Shown here in pieces: positions 32,312 to 43,991 of a stretch of DNA of 64,000 nt. This DNA is from Gambelia wislizenii. Its lineage: Eukaryota; Chordata; Lepidosauria; Squamata; Crotaphytidae. The stretch covers positions 65,175,501 to 65,239,500 of the forward strand of contig JAUMIR010000001.1 of assembly GCA_030847615.1 (NCBI GenBank). The letters run 5' to 3'. Positions within the stretch are counted from its first letter, which is position 1; each line of letters begins with the position of its first letter. A program made the position numbers and the translations under genes. The notes beneath the pieces were generated by a model. It did no database searches and was not told the origin of the DNA. It worked only from the letters and a program-made list of their open reading frames with translations.

Positions 32312-35300
32312 TAGTTTTTTTTTTTGTTTTTTTACAAAGAGCGTCAAAGGGCAGGATGGGCTCTCTAGCCTTATGGCAACTGTCCTAGGAGAAGGAAAAC
32401 TCTAATCCCAAACCTGGGCAGATGGTGCTCGTACAACCCTATAAGGTCAACCATCTAAGAGAAGGAAACTCTAAACAAACCTACGGCCTGAGGACCCCAC
32501 TGCTACCATCCATGCTTGCAAGGCCAGCAGATGAATCTTTGGTTTAAAGGGTGAGGCCAGTTCTGTGCATGCTGCGCTCCACCAGACAAATCCTTTGCAC
32601 AGGCTCAAAGGACAACTCCAATTCCAAAAAAAAAGCCCTGTAGCGATAGGCAAGGGATGAAACGGCAGGTGTAAAGATGCACTGGAAGCCGCAGACCCAA
32701 CCCTGCATGCAGGCAGTTCAGGACTTTGGTCGCTCGAGGCTGTGACACGGGAGATGACAGTCTTGTTCGGCAGCATCCTGAACGACCAAGCAGCCTTTTT
32801 AAAGGAGAGCACTGCTTGCTCCATATGGAGAGGGGCCTAGAAAAGGTGGCCTAACGAAAGCTCATCCCCATCTACCTGCTTTGCTAGCCATGGCCAACGG
32901 GCATCTTCTGATGTGGTCAAACAAAGGCAAAGAAACAAAGGCGCACACCGCTCCCCAAAGGTGTCAATAAACTGACGCTTGCATGCTGGAACATCAGAAC
33001 CATGCGAGACTCTGAAGATAGTGGATGGCCTGAGCGTTGTTCTGCTCTAATAACCCATGAACTATCACAACTTAATATTGACATCGCTGCTCTTAGTGAA
33101 GTTCGTCTCCATGAGGAAGGCAGCCTTAAAGAACACGCCGCTGGCTACACACTTTACTGGTCTGGCAAATCTAAAACCGAGAAACATCTTTCAAGAGTCG
33201 GCTTCATGATTAAAAACTCCATTGCCTCCAAACTAGAAACCTTGCCAACAGGACACTCTGATTGCATTATCTCCTTACGCCTCCAACATGTTGTTCTCTT
33301 TAGTATATATGCTCCAACTATGCAAGCTGACCCTGTAGAGAAAGACAAATTCTACACAGACCTACGGCAACTCATACAAAAAGTCCCTGTAGAAGATAAA
33401 ATTATTATCCTTGGTGACTTCAATGCCAGAGTAGGAAAGAACTCTGAAGCCTGGAGAGGTGTCTTAGGCAAGCATAGTGTTGGAAATTGCAATGGTAATG
33501 GACGCCTCTTGCTAGAGTTCTGTGCAGAACAACAACTCACTATTACAAACACTATATTTCAGCAGAAAGACAGCTTGAAGACAACCTGGATGCATCCCCG
33601 ATCCAAACATTGGCACCTCATTGACTATGTTGTAGTCCACCAGAGAAACATTTGCAATGTCCGCCATACTCGAGTGATGTCCAGTGCAGAATGCCAGACA
33701 GATCATCACCTCGTCAGATGTAAACTAAATCTTCATCTTAAGTTCAAACCTAAGAGGGGTGGCATGTTAAAGAAGAGACTCCAAGTTAACAATCTTCAAC
33801 AAGCTACCATGAGAGACAACTTCCAGGCAAATCTGCAAACAAAACTTGAAGACCATCCTTTAGATCCTTCTCCTACAGTGCTTTGGCAACATATCAAACA
33901 AAGTATCCTCCAGTCTGCAGAAGAATCCCTCGGGTTCTCCCACAAGAAAAATCAAGACTGGTTTGATGAAAACAACCAAGAGATCCAGGAGCTGTTGGCA
34001 AAGAAGAGAACTGCTCACCAGGCATACCTTGCCCAGCCAACGTGCCATGTAAGAAAAGCAGCTTTCCGTCTCACATGTAGTAAACTTCAACAAAAACTCT
34101 GAGACATGCAGAACAAGTGGTGGATCAATATAGCAGAAAAGAGATAATGCTGTGCAGATCTGGGTGATCATAGAGGATTTTTATGAAGATCTTAAGGCAG
34201 TGTTTGGACCTACTTATCAGGTCCAAAGCTCCTTATACAGTACAGATGGTCAAATATTCATTACTGATAAAGCCTCCATCCTGAATCAATGGGCTGAACA
34301 CTTTCAAAGTCTCTTTAGTGCCAACCGAGTAATCCAACGCTCAGCTATCCAACATATGATACAAAAACCAATGAAAAATGAATTGGACATAGCTCCCACT
34401 TTGGAAGAGACCCTTAAGGCCATACAGCAGTTGAAAATTGGCAAGGCAGCTTGGATTGATGGAATCCCACCTGAAGTTTGGAAACACGGAGGTCATGTAC
34501 TCCATGATAAATTCCATGAACTCCTTGTGAATTGCTGGGAAAAGGGGAACTGCCATCAGATCTCTGAGATGCAGTCATCATCACCCTGTACAAGAAAAAA
34601 GGAGCAAATTCTGATTGCTCAAACTATCGAGGGATAACACTGCTCTCTATTGTTGGAAAAATCCTTGCAAGGATACTCCTGAACAGATTAGTTCCTGCCA
34701 TTGCAGAAGAACTTCTTCCTGAAAGCCAATGTGGCTTCAGAGCCAATAGGAGTACTACAGATATGTTATTTGCCCTTAGACAACTGCAAGAAAAATGTAG
34801 GGAGCAGATGTATCTATGATACATTTGTTGACCTCACTAAAGCCTTCGACACCGTGAGTAGGAAAGGTCTGTGGCAGATCCTGGAAAGACTAGGATGTCC
34901 CCCCAAATTCCTTAAAATGATTATCTTGCTACACGAGGGCCAGCGCGGTCAAGTCAGATATGGCGATGCTCTTTCAGAGCCCTTTCTAATAACTAATGGA
35001 GTGAAGCAAGGTTGTGTTCTTGCGCCAACTTTATTTACAATCTTCAGCATGATGCTCCAAAGGGCTACGGCAGAGCTTGAAGATGACGGCATCTATATAT
35101 GTTACCGTACTGATGGTAGCTTGTTTAACTTAAGCCGTCTGAGGGCTCGCACTGACACTCTAGACTATCTAGTCCGTGAGCTGCTCTTCGCTGATGATGC
35201 TGCCCTTGTTACCCACACAGAAGCAGCTCTGCAGCGCCTAACGTCCTGCATCCTGTGCTTAAGTCCGTTCAGCAGTTCACCTACCTGGGAAACATCATCT

Positions 35301-36074
35301 CCTCAGATGCCAAGATTGACAAAGAGATCGATCACAGATTAGCAAAGGCACATAGTGCATTTGGAAGACTTTACAAAAGAGTCTGGAGTAATAAACACCT
35401 GCAGCGAAACACAAAAATCAGTGTGTATAGAGCCATCGTACTGTCTATTCTCCTTTATGGGTCTGAAACATGGGTCACCTATCGCCAACACCTACGACTC
35501 CTCGAACACTTCCATCAGCGCTGTTTACGCACAATCCTAAATATACACTGGACTGACTATGTGACGAATGTTGCTGTCCTTGAGCAAGCAGGGATCACCA
35601 GCATTGAGGCCATGATATTGAGAACACAGCTGCGCTGGGCAGGGTATGTTTCTAGGATGGAGGACCATCGCCTCCCAAAAATAGTATTCTATGGTGAACT
35701 CGCCACGGGTCAGCGTAAGAGGGGCGCTCCAAAAAAGCGATACAAGGACTCCCTGAAACAACACCTCAGGCTCGGCCAAATTGATCACAAACGATGGTCC
35801 GCCCTGGCCTCACATCGGGAGGCATGGAGACACACTATCCACAATGCTGCAGCCTTATTTGAGAACTCATGCCGAACAAGTCTTGAAGAGAAACGACAAC
35901 GCAGAAAGAATCACAACTCGGAAACATCACCCAAGGAAACCTTCTGCTGTGCTTTCTGCAACCGGACTTGTCTATCTCGGATTGGCCTTTTTAGTCATCA
36001 GCGTGCTTGCAGAAAGCGCGGGATGAGTCCTTCTTGAATCTTCGTTTGCGAAGAGAAGCCAGAGAGAGAGAGAG
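32312..36074 (+). mobile_element. Full-length APE-type LINE (Vingi/Ingi-like), copy 2
   Basis: 3.76 kb flanked by the 14-bp duplication ATTAGTTTTAGTTT (32298-32311 and 36075-36088). A 5' leader of about 580 bases precedes the coding part. The 3' end is CTTCGTTTGCGAAG then (AG)n, as in copy 1. The two copies are very similar over their shared 2.1 kb, so both inserted fairly recently. Confidence 0.88.
33002..36037 (+). pseudogene. LINE endonuclease-RT polyprotein, broken
   Basis: The endonuclease frame is open from about 32921 (after an in-frame stop) to 34102. The conserved ACWNIRT segment lies just before the ATG at 33002, so the native start is upstream and probably lost to a frameshift near 32965. 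Glu33 (LSEVRL), GDFNARVGK and DHHLVRC mark the APE fold. At 34100 a TGA stands where copy 1 has CGA. Further breaks are a TAA at about 34145, an extra T near 34180, a one-base loss near 34540, scrambled bases near 34805-34820 and a loss of about 113 nt at 35249 between the RT and thumb regions. RT motif C is FADD (35187-35198), intact here. The end (35255-36037) keeps the zinc finger. The element cannot make one continuous protein. Confidence 0.88.
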
Positions 36075-36127
36075 AGATTAGTTTTAGTTTAGTCTTAATT
36101 GTGTGTATGTTTCTATGGTATTTGGAT

Positions 36128-36205
36128 GGTCTCCTATCCAAGTACTAATCAGAGCTAAATCTGCTTAGCTTCCAAGATCAGATGGGATCAGGTGCCTTTT
36201 CTTTG
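36128..36205 (-). repeat. 5S rRNA-derived fragment
   Basis: On the - strand it reads like the middle of 5S rRNA (GATCTTGGAAGCTAAGCAGA and ACTTGGATAGGAGACCATCC). Only part of the gene is present and there is no clear SINE tail, so it is a 5S pseudogene or the head of a 5S-SINE. Confidence 0.75.
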
Positions 36206-36332
36206 CAACTCAAGCAGCATATTGGAGTAGCATGTTTTCTTTTTTCTAGTTAGTCCAACTTATAACTGAGCAAAGACTTGAAGAGAAATTAAAGTTCATG
36301 GATGATAATGCTGTCAATGGCTGCTAGTCTTT

Positions 36333-36881
36333 GGATTTTATCAGATGCACTAAATATGGTGTCATAACAATGTCACATAAACGTGAAAGGGCACACATAT
36401 CAGGGGACGTCACCCTTTCGCATTTATGTCTTGTTCTTAACCCAATCTATTTTATTGATGGCCCAAGCTGTCAATAAATTGGCTGTGCTGGTGTTCGTGT
36501 CTTTTTTCCCCAAGTACTTACCTCCTGAATGGCTGGACCAGCCAGAACACTTCTGGGTGAGATCACGACATCCAGGTAGGTGGCACACTTTTTTTTTTAA
36601 CCTTCCCTGGTTTACTTGGCAGTTTTAAAGTGTGTTTTTATGCTTTGTGTAACTTTTTGTGTTTTATTTTTTGTTTTATGTTTGAATATCCCACGCAATG
36701 AAGTCTCATGGGATTTCAAACAAGGAAATGAATGGGGCTTAGTTCACTTCCTCCTTCATTGCCAGGGAAGCCTTCTGCCGGGAGAGAAGGTAAGTGTGGT
36801 GGGGGGCATTCTTTTGCTGGCATAAAAATTGATTTTTTATGCCAGCAAAAGAATGTTTTAAGGGGTCATCTAATAAAGTCC
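36333..36881 (+). mobile_element. Non-autonomous DNA transposon, family A (complete copy)
   Basis: Runs from GGATTTTATCAGATGCAC to TCTAATAAAGTCC, 549 bp. All family modules are present: the ACGTGAAAGGGC hairpin, TTTATTGATGGCCCAAGCTG, GGCTGGACCAGCCAG, CATCCAGGTAGGTGG, the GGAAGTGAA/TTCACTTCC palindrome, AGAAGGTAAGTGTGG and the TGCTGGCATAAAA palindrome. Confidence 0.88.
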
Positions 36882-37451
36882 TCTATGTCTATACATTACA
36901 TTTATTATCAAATGCAGTATACACATACCTCTCAATACCCATTGCTAAGGAACATGAGTGAGAGATTGTTACTGTGCTTATTTCTGACATGTGGGCTTCC
37001 CATAGGCCTCTGGCATACCCTCAAACATTTCACAGGTCAAGATGTGTGGTCAAGATGGCAAAAAATTTGATGAGGAAGAACGAACAAGCTAGGATAGGCT
37101 GCAGCAGTCTGTGCTTACTTGAGCGTATTGTGGGGAAGGACACCCTCCCTTCTCCACCTGCTGGGTCAATTGAGTGCAAATTCCATTTTGTGTTTTGAAT
37201 TCAGTTTGCACCAACTGAAGTAAACTGAGGGTGGAAGTGGAAAGTTGGAGGAGGAGAGAGAAACTGGGACATTTTAAAAGCAGCTGAAAAAGTGGGATGA
37301 AAGATGATTAATCAGGACTGTCCCTGCCAAATCGGAACAGCTGAAGGGTATGTTCTGGTGGACCACTGTGGGAAACATATTACAATGGATGAGCCTTTGG
37401 TCTGATTCAGCCAGAGCTTGGCATCCAGACCTTAGAATCCTGCAAGTTTTA
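36882..37451. other. No gene seen
   Basis: About 570 bases with nothing recognised beyond small open frames. Confidence 0.5.
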
Positions 37452-38000
37452 GGACTTTATCAGACGCACTAAATACGGTGTCGTAACGACGCCATGTGAA
37501 TGCAAAAGGATATGCAGCTCAGATGATGTCACCCTTTCACATTTATGTCCTGTCAAAATCCTATACTTTTTGATTGATGGCTGAAGCTGTCAATAGATCC
37601 CCTGTGGCACTTTAGTGCTGGCATTGCTGGTGTGCAAAACCTCAGGCCATTTAAATTTTGTCACTGCAGCAAGAATGGTCGGTCCGGCATGAACACTTCC
37701 AAGTGAGATCGGGGACATCCAGGTAAGTTTGGCTCTTTTTATGACCCTCCCCGGGTTACTTGAGACTTCTAAAGTGTGTTTAGGTGCTTTTTAAAACTTT
37801 TAATGTGTTAGTTTTGTTTTTATTTTTGAATTTCCCACGCTGAGGAAGTGAATGGGACTCCGTTCACTTCCTCTTTATTGCCACGGCTGCCTTTGCCGGG
37901 AGAGGAAGGTAAGTGCAGGGGGGAGCATTCTTTTGCTGACATAAAAGTGGTTTTTTATGCTGGCAAAAGAACATTTAAAGGGGATAGTCTGATAAAGTCC
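37452..38000 (+). mobile_element. Non-autonomous DNA transposon, family A (complete copy)
   Basis: Starts GGACTTTATCAGACGCAC and ends GTCTGATAAAGTCC, 549 bp. Flanks are TTA and ATA. It contains CATCCAGGTAAGTTTGG and GGAAGGTAAGTGCAG, the two donor-like sites. Confidence 0.9.
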
Positions 38001-38705
38001 ATAGTCCAACAATGTAACTTTTCCAAACTCTGGATTCAACATCACTATTCTTATGTTCTGGGGCCTTCAGTAATGTTTTCATTTGCTATCTATACTTTCA
38101 AGTTTCAGTGTAATGTAATTTATGTTAGTTTATTTACAAAGGTATATACCAACATCCAGGGGGAAAGGTCTATGTCTCTGAATATAGCTCCTCTCTTAAA
38201 TTATTTTTTAAAAAACTGACTTAGCCATTATGGCAGGGAGTTATCTGATCAGAGTCCTTCACTTTGGCAGAAAGCCTTCTAAAATGAAGAACGCTTCTCT
38301 GTGAAAGTGCCCACATACCATACAGATAGACACAGGGCTCCAATACCAATACACCTTTGTGTTGCAAAGGACTATGTAGCAGCCTCCATGAAAGGCAGTA
38401 GGTATAATGGTGAACTCATAAAAAGATGTAGACAACAGATGCATCAGTAATGTAAGACTGTAACACATCTATAATGGGACAATAGAGCTAAGTAAATACA
38501 TGAAAATACACAGTTTTATACACATTGCTGGAACTAAAAAAACACTACACTGAGTTCCTGGGTCAAGAGACAGGTTTAGTGCCCACGGCAACAAAGTTCC
38601 AATATGGGGCTCTATGTTTTTTTCCCCTTTGGTGTTAAATGGTAGCAATTTGCTTATAAAGTTTAAGAGGTATACTCAAACACTGTTGAAATAACCCCCC
38701 ACAAT
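38001..38705. other. No gene seen
   Basis: About 700 bases with nothing recognised. Confidence 0.5.
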
Positions 38706-39312
38706 GGACATTATCAGATGCGACAAAAAAGTGGGATTATGATGTCAGTAGCGCAACTAGGCCCCGCTATCACATGACGTCGTCATCCTCATACCCGTGC
38801 GACAGCTGCGAAAAAGGCGTTCTTTCTCATTCACAGGACAAGCCGTGAATAGATAATCAATAGCGATCTTTTTGCACTATGGATTGTGTGCAAAAACACA
38901 TCCTGTTGTAATCACAAGATTACAGCGTGAATGGGTGGTCCTCAGCAAGAAAACTTCCGGTTGAGAACACAAAAACGAAGCAGAGGACATGCTTTTTATG
39001 AACTGTTCTCTTAAGTTTGTATGTTTTTAGGTTTGTTTCAGTGCTTGTGTGTTCATTTACTTTGTTAATTAAGGGGTTTTAGGAGTTTTAAGTGCATTTG
39101 CGTCTTCTCTCAAGAACTGCCGAAATCTTGCCCATGCCAAATCGCAGAAGTAAACTCCTGTTCTTAAAGCACAAGTGGTTTTCGCATGATAATTTCATGG
39201 CATTTCTTTCACATCATTATAGCTACGTGCAATAATAAGTGTTATAATGCGACGATGTTCCCACTATCTTTAATGCAGAATTACAGCATTTTTAGACCCT
39301 AGTCTGATGTCC
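38706..39312 (+). mobile_element. Diverged relative of family A
   Basis: Starts GGACATTATCAGATGCGA and ends AGTCTGATGTCC. The interior keeps the order of family A (CACATGACGTCGTCATCC, GTGAATGGGTGGTC, AAAACTTCCGG, TCTTCTCTCAAGAACTG) with low identity. It has its own AT-rich 3' part. It shows that the superfamily holds more than one lineage here. Confidence 0.65.
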
Positions 39313-40895
39313 TATAACTTTGCTATTAGCTACATTCCTGAAACTAATTGCAATAAATTGACATTGTTTGATGGAAAATTAGGAATCAAGTACTTTTCCA
39401 TCTGTGTGGTTTGCTTGGAGATTAGGGGGTTTTTTTTTTTTTTGCCCTATTAGATTGTAACAGAAACTAACCCAAAAAGGCAGAACTGATTTTTGATATA
39501 TGATGTGTATTATAATGACTGCTGTGCTGTTTTGTGTCTTTTGACAAGACTGTTAAAAGATGAAAAATGGCAGAATACAGCTAAATATTTACCTATGCAA
39601 CATAAATAAACTCAGTTTAACTGCAGTTCTCACCAAAGCAATGCCACACATTACAAAATAGGGGAGCTACTAAAAAATAAATAGCTGGGTTTTTAAAGTC
39701 TGTTCTCTCTTCTTTAACATACATAAACTGTTTCTCCTTTATCAATTAATGTTCTTATCACTTGTTTTCATTACTTGTGGATAGCTAGTCATTTTGAAAT
39801 GCTGAGGAAAGAACAGACATGTCAAACAAACATTTGCAGCATCTGGACTATGTAGAAAAAGTATCCTATAAAAATCCATCAAAAAGCAAATGAAGAAGTA
39901 CAAACGTTGAGACAACCGATAATCCTCCAAACAAAAGGATGCTTATTTTGGAGTTTTAAAATGAGAATGATCAAGCTGTTGTTTGGAATTCTATTCTCCA
40001 AAGTACTTAGCATACATCAAAGACTGCTGTCCAGTTTCCATTAAGGGAACAGGTCTAATTCTGTGCTTATTGTTAAGCAGGCTCATGTTTAACACTACCA
40101 TAAATTGGGTAGTACTGAAAGCATAATGACAGCAAGGGTGGGTAGGACAAAGCATCCCTTTCTTCTTGATTGATCCTTCCTTCCTTCCTCCTTTGGACCC
40201 AGGGAAGAAAGATCATTCATAACTGGATGCATTAACTCAAGACAACTGTTATTTGCTCCTTATAGCAGCTGTGCAAAGCTGCCACAAACATTTGTTGGAT
40301 TTGGCAGGAAACCTGTTCAGATGGCCATAATAATGCAATTGAACTATTTCCCCATCAGAACATTACCTTTTTATGTAACAGCAGAAATGTGCTTGTTCCA
40401 TTAAACTGTCCATCTTAGCATTTAAGTCGAAAGGGCTAAAGCAGGGGTGGGGGTGGGGAATGCCTTGAAAGGACTGTCTTCAAGCATGCAGGTCTTGGCA
40501 ACAACTTTGCAACTTTATTAGATAACCAGTTGTGTTTTGCAAATGGCATCTCTCATAAACCCTTGATCCAAGTCCTGTTACCTCTCAAAGGTGTATGCTT
40601 TCCCTGTGCTCTCTGCTCAGAGACCCAAACTAGGTACTGTGGAGGGGACCTTGCTTCCATCAACCAATATTTCCCTAGTAATGTATTTTTTTTTAAAGGA
40701 ATATAACATGAGAACATCTCACAATATCATTTCTCTTCTTTCACTGGCTGGGAAGTAGCAACAAGAGTTATGTTGATAGTCGTCATATGTCCCTCCTCAT
40801 ATTTGTAATGTCTAGTTGGGCCCAGAATTATATATTTTTCTAATCAGAACATAACATTCAGAATGGGTGATGGTGTAGGTTCTTTTGCAGATCTA
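39313..40895. other. No gene seen
   Basis: About 1.6 kb, AT-rich, with a T-run at 39428-39443 and no recognisable gene or repeat. Confidence 0.55.
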
Positions 40896-41461
40896 GGACT
40901 TTATCAGACCAGGCAAATATGGCATCATAAGGTCATGAAAGGGCATACATACTAGATGACATTGTCCTTTTGTGATCATGTACTGTAAAAGAGGCATACT
41001 TTTTATCGACAGCCCAAGCTGTCAATAGATCTCCCGTCCCACTTTTCTGCCAGTGTTGCTGGCATTTGAATCCTCGCGCCATTGTGCTCACGTGAATACA
41101 GCATCAATGGGCAAATACTTCCAGGTGACATTGCAACAGCCAGAGAGGGACACTTTTTATGACAACCCCCCCCCATGTACTTGGGATTTTTAAAGTGTGT
41201 TTCTATGCTTTTCTGAACGTTTTATGTGTTTATTTTGTTTTTATTTTTGAATTTCCCACACTAGTGTCTTCTCGCGAGAACTGGTGAGATTTCAACCCCA
41301 TAAGTAAACGGAATGCTGTTTGTGTTCCGTTACTGCCAGGGAAGCCTCATTGATGCTGGAAAAGGTAGGTCTGGTGTGTGTGTGGGTTCTTTTACTGGCA
41401 TAAAAATGACACAACTTATGCCAGCAAAAGAATGTTAAGGGTGGGTGATCTGACAAAGTCC
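40896..41461 (+). mobile_element. Non-autonomous DNA transposon, family A
   Basis: Starts GGACTTTATCAGACCAGG and ends ATCTGACAAAGTCC, with CTA duplicated on both sides (40893-40895 and 41462-41464). Internal modules match the other copies, including GGCATAAAAATGAC/TTATGCC. Confidence 0.9.
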
Positions 41462-41580
41462 CTAGTCTTCTTCAATATAATGGGATGACATTAGTACTGT
41501 ATTTGTGGTTGCCAATTCACAATTAAGAAATGTTGTGAATACTGCATGTAGTATTAACTGAATATACTTTAACACATATA

Positions 41581-41672
41581 GTAGAAGCAGTGAAAGACAT
41601 AACCATGTTAGTCTGTATCATTATACAAAGGGGTCTTGTAGCACCTTTGAGATTAACTGCTGAACTAGACTG
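41581..41672 (+). repeat. Interspersed repeat fragment (CATGTTAGTCTGTATCA type)
   Basis: The segment CCATGTTAGTCTGTATCATT followed by TCTTGTAGCACCTTTGAGA resembles a widespread sauropsid repeat, truncated on the right by the next element. Confidence 0.5.
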
Positions 41673-41858
41673 AGGACGTTATCAGACAAGGCAAGTAAGA
41701 CATCATGACGCCTAATGATCGCAAAAGGGTATGCATACCACATCGCCCTTTTGCGAGCATGTCCTGTTTAAAAAAAATGTTCTTTTTTATTGACGGCTCA
41801 GGCCATCAATTGATCCCCGTGGCTCTTTTGTGCTGGCATTGCCAGCATTTGAAACTTT

Positions 41859-42860
41859 GGGGTCGGTTCCACGGCAACTTTTGTTGCACAATGTATCGCA
41901 TTAGCGCACTTTCGGTTTAGCATCGCGCAGTTCCCACGGCTAAATTTCGGATCCTGTTTAGTTCCGCAATGTAGTTCCGATGTGATTATAATGTGGAGTA
42001 TATAAAGGTGCGAATTTCTACACATCGAAATATTTTAGTTCCCATGACGTCGATATTCCGCATACTTTAACAACCCTACCTGTCAATCAACGAAGTACAT
42101 CATTTCTTCAAGATGTACTTCCTTTGGGAATTCCCACCACCTGTACTCCCATTGGTCATCTACTTTCCCCCTCTTGGACTTCTGATTGCGCATCTCATCA
42201 TCTTTTATGGTCTTTGTTCTCTTCAATGGTGCTAAGTAAACATTGTTGCAGCCATGGAGGTTTTAGCTATGCTCATTTCCTGCTTGTATTTGGCTGTTAG
42301 AGTAATTTCTACAATGGTTTCATTCTCTGAGAAGTGTCATTCCTACCAAAGAAGAATCCTCATTAGAAAAATCAAAAGACTCCGTCGGGAACAAAAAAAA
42401 TTGTCAGAGTACTTGGGTATGTACTTTCTCTTCCCCCCCAAAGATCCAGTAAATCAAGAGTTTCGGCATGACTCCAAGCTATTCCCCTGCCCCCCTTCTT
42501 TGTTCTCTGAACTGCCTCCATTAGGAAAACAAAAGATGTTTACAGGGATGCTTCAAAGCAGAAAGATAAGCCGGATGTGTAGGCGGTGTTTCTGTGGCAT
42601 CACGATAAAGAACCGCCCACATCCCTAATTTTAGACATCCCAAATTTAAAAATGACGGTTAGTTCCCAAATGCGTAAATGCGCAAATTTGCGGCACTTTT
42701 TAAAAAAAGGCAGAAAATCAGCGGTGTCATTAACTGCGCCACTTATGGGTGTTTTAGACCCCCTCCTTCCGAGAAGGGTGCTGCAGATGCGGAACATGTG
42801 GGAACTATAAGAATTCTAGGCGAATTCTTTGAGGATTATTTTTGCCGTGTAAATGACCCC
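41859..42860 (-). mobile_element. DNA element, family Y, copy 2 (longest)
   Basis: 1002 bp with inverted ends GGGGTCGGTTCCACGGCAA and TTTGCCGTGTAAATGACCCC, flanked by TTT on both sides (41856-41858 and 42861-42863). It is in reverse orientation to the copy at 52040. CpG content is higher than in the flanks. The 3-bp duplication fits PIF/Harbinger but does not prove it. Confidence 0.85.
42254..42628 (+). CDS. Possible 124-residue ORF carried by a family Y element
   Basis: This frame is entirely inside the DNA element. The protein begins with a hydrophobic stretch (VLAMLISCLYLAVRVIST) and has a basic helical segment (RRILIRKIKRLRREQKKL) around residues 33-51, followed by a Pro/Phe-rich part and a Cys-rich end (MCRRCFCG). 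I recognise no domain with certainty. A basic N-terminus of this kind could be the remnant of a transposase reading frame, with the catalytic part deleted. The alternative is chance, since neighbouring frames are also open. No splice sites or promoter were identified. Treat it as hypothetical. Confidence 0.3.
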   Translation: MEVLAMLISCLYLAVRVISTMVSFSEKCHSYQRRILIRKIKRLRREQKKLSEYLGMYFLFPPKDPVNQEFRHDSKLFPCPPSLFSELPPLGKQKMFTGMLQSRKISRMCRRCFCGITIKNRPHP

Positions 42861-43216
42861 TTTGTGCCATTGTACTCACATGAATGCAATGTCAATGGCT
42901 GGTCAAGCGAGAACACTTCCAGTTGAGATTGCGACATCCAGGTAGGTGATGCACTTTTTATGACACTCTCCAGTTTACTTGATATTTTTTTAGTGTGTTT
43001 GGGTGCTTTTTGTAACTTCTACTGTCTTATTTTTGAATTTCCTGCACTATGTATTCTCATGAGAATACGTGGGATTTCAAACAAGGAAGTGAACGGAGCT
43101 CCATTCACTCCTCATTCATTGCCAGGGAAGCCTTTTCACTGGAGGGAAGGTAAGTGTAGCGTGGGGAGTTCTTTTGCTGGCATAAAAACAGCAAAGTTAT
43201 GCCAGCAAAAGGATGT

Positions 43217-43295
43217 AGTTGTTGTTAGATTGTAGTGCCCATCAGCCCTAGCCAGTGTAGCCAATGGAGAGGAATGCTGGGAATTGTGAGCCAAT
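43217..43295 (+). repeat. MITE arm fragment (CCCATCAGCCCTAGCCAG type)
   Basis: The sequence GCCCATCAGCCCTAGCCAGT then GGAATGCTGGGAATTGTG is the diverged fragment type also seen at 10270. It abuts the truncated end of the family A element. Confidence 0.5.
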
Positions 43296-43991
43296 AACAG
43301 CTGGAGAGTATGATTTCTAACCTACCATAATAATTAGTTTTCTCTACAGCTGGACCAATCTTGTTTTCAGGTCAGCATTATGTTCCCTGGATGAGCAAAG
43401 TTTTAAGTAATGAAAAATGAATTCTATAAAACTGGAAGTTCCATTTTCTTATTTTAAAAATTGCTACCTATCATGGCCCCTTTTTTGTAATTATATATTT
43501 GTGGGGGAAATTCAAATGCATACTCATATATAAATTATAACCATTTCAAATGGATATTACTCTTTTTATAGAGTGAACAAAGCAAGTTTACAGCAGGGTG
43601 ATAGAGCACAGTCCTAACTAGCAAAGCCACTGAGCCTATACTACCCAGACTGAAACTATGCTGAAACCCGAATTCTGCAAGTCCAGGAATGTTGGAATTA
43701 CTTAGAACTACCATCATCATCCTCACCTAACTTTATGCTTGCATTTCAGCTGGGTCAGGAGGGATCAGAGTCTGGTTAACTCACCTCCTCCTTCACTGTG
43801 CCCATTTTGGGGTCTTCTGCCATCAAACCTTAACAGCAGAATAGTTCTGCCAGGAGACTGCTCTGTTGAAAGCTTTCTGAAATCAGCTAGAGAAGAAAGT
43901 TCTGCCAAAAGAAGAGCATTTCAGCCAGCAAGAGCCTTTTAATAATTTTAATCCTCTGAAGCCAACACATCTTTGAGACAGCATTACTGTA
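43296..43991. other. No gene seen
   Basis: About 700 AT-rich bases with nothing recognised. Confidence 0.5.

Larger units (their letters stand above)
41674..43216 (+). mobile_element. Non-autonomous DNA transposon, family A, split and 3'-truncated
   Basis: The left part 41674-41858 (GGACGTTATCAGACAAGG onward) and the right part 42861-43216 are family A. A family Y element separates them within TTTGAAACTTT. The terminal GATAAAGTCC is missing on the right. It stops after GCCAGCAAAAGGATG. Confidence 0.85.

Noticed and set aside
36128..36205. Functional 5S rRNA gene
   Set aside because: Only about 75 bases match, with several changes, and no complete internal promoter or terminator is seen.
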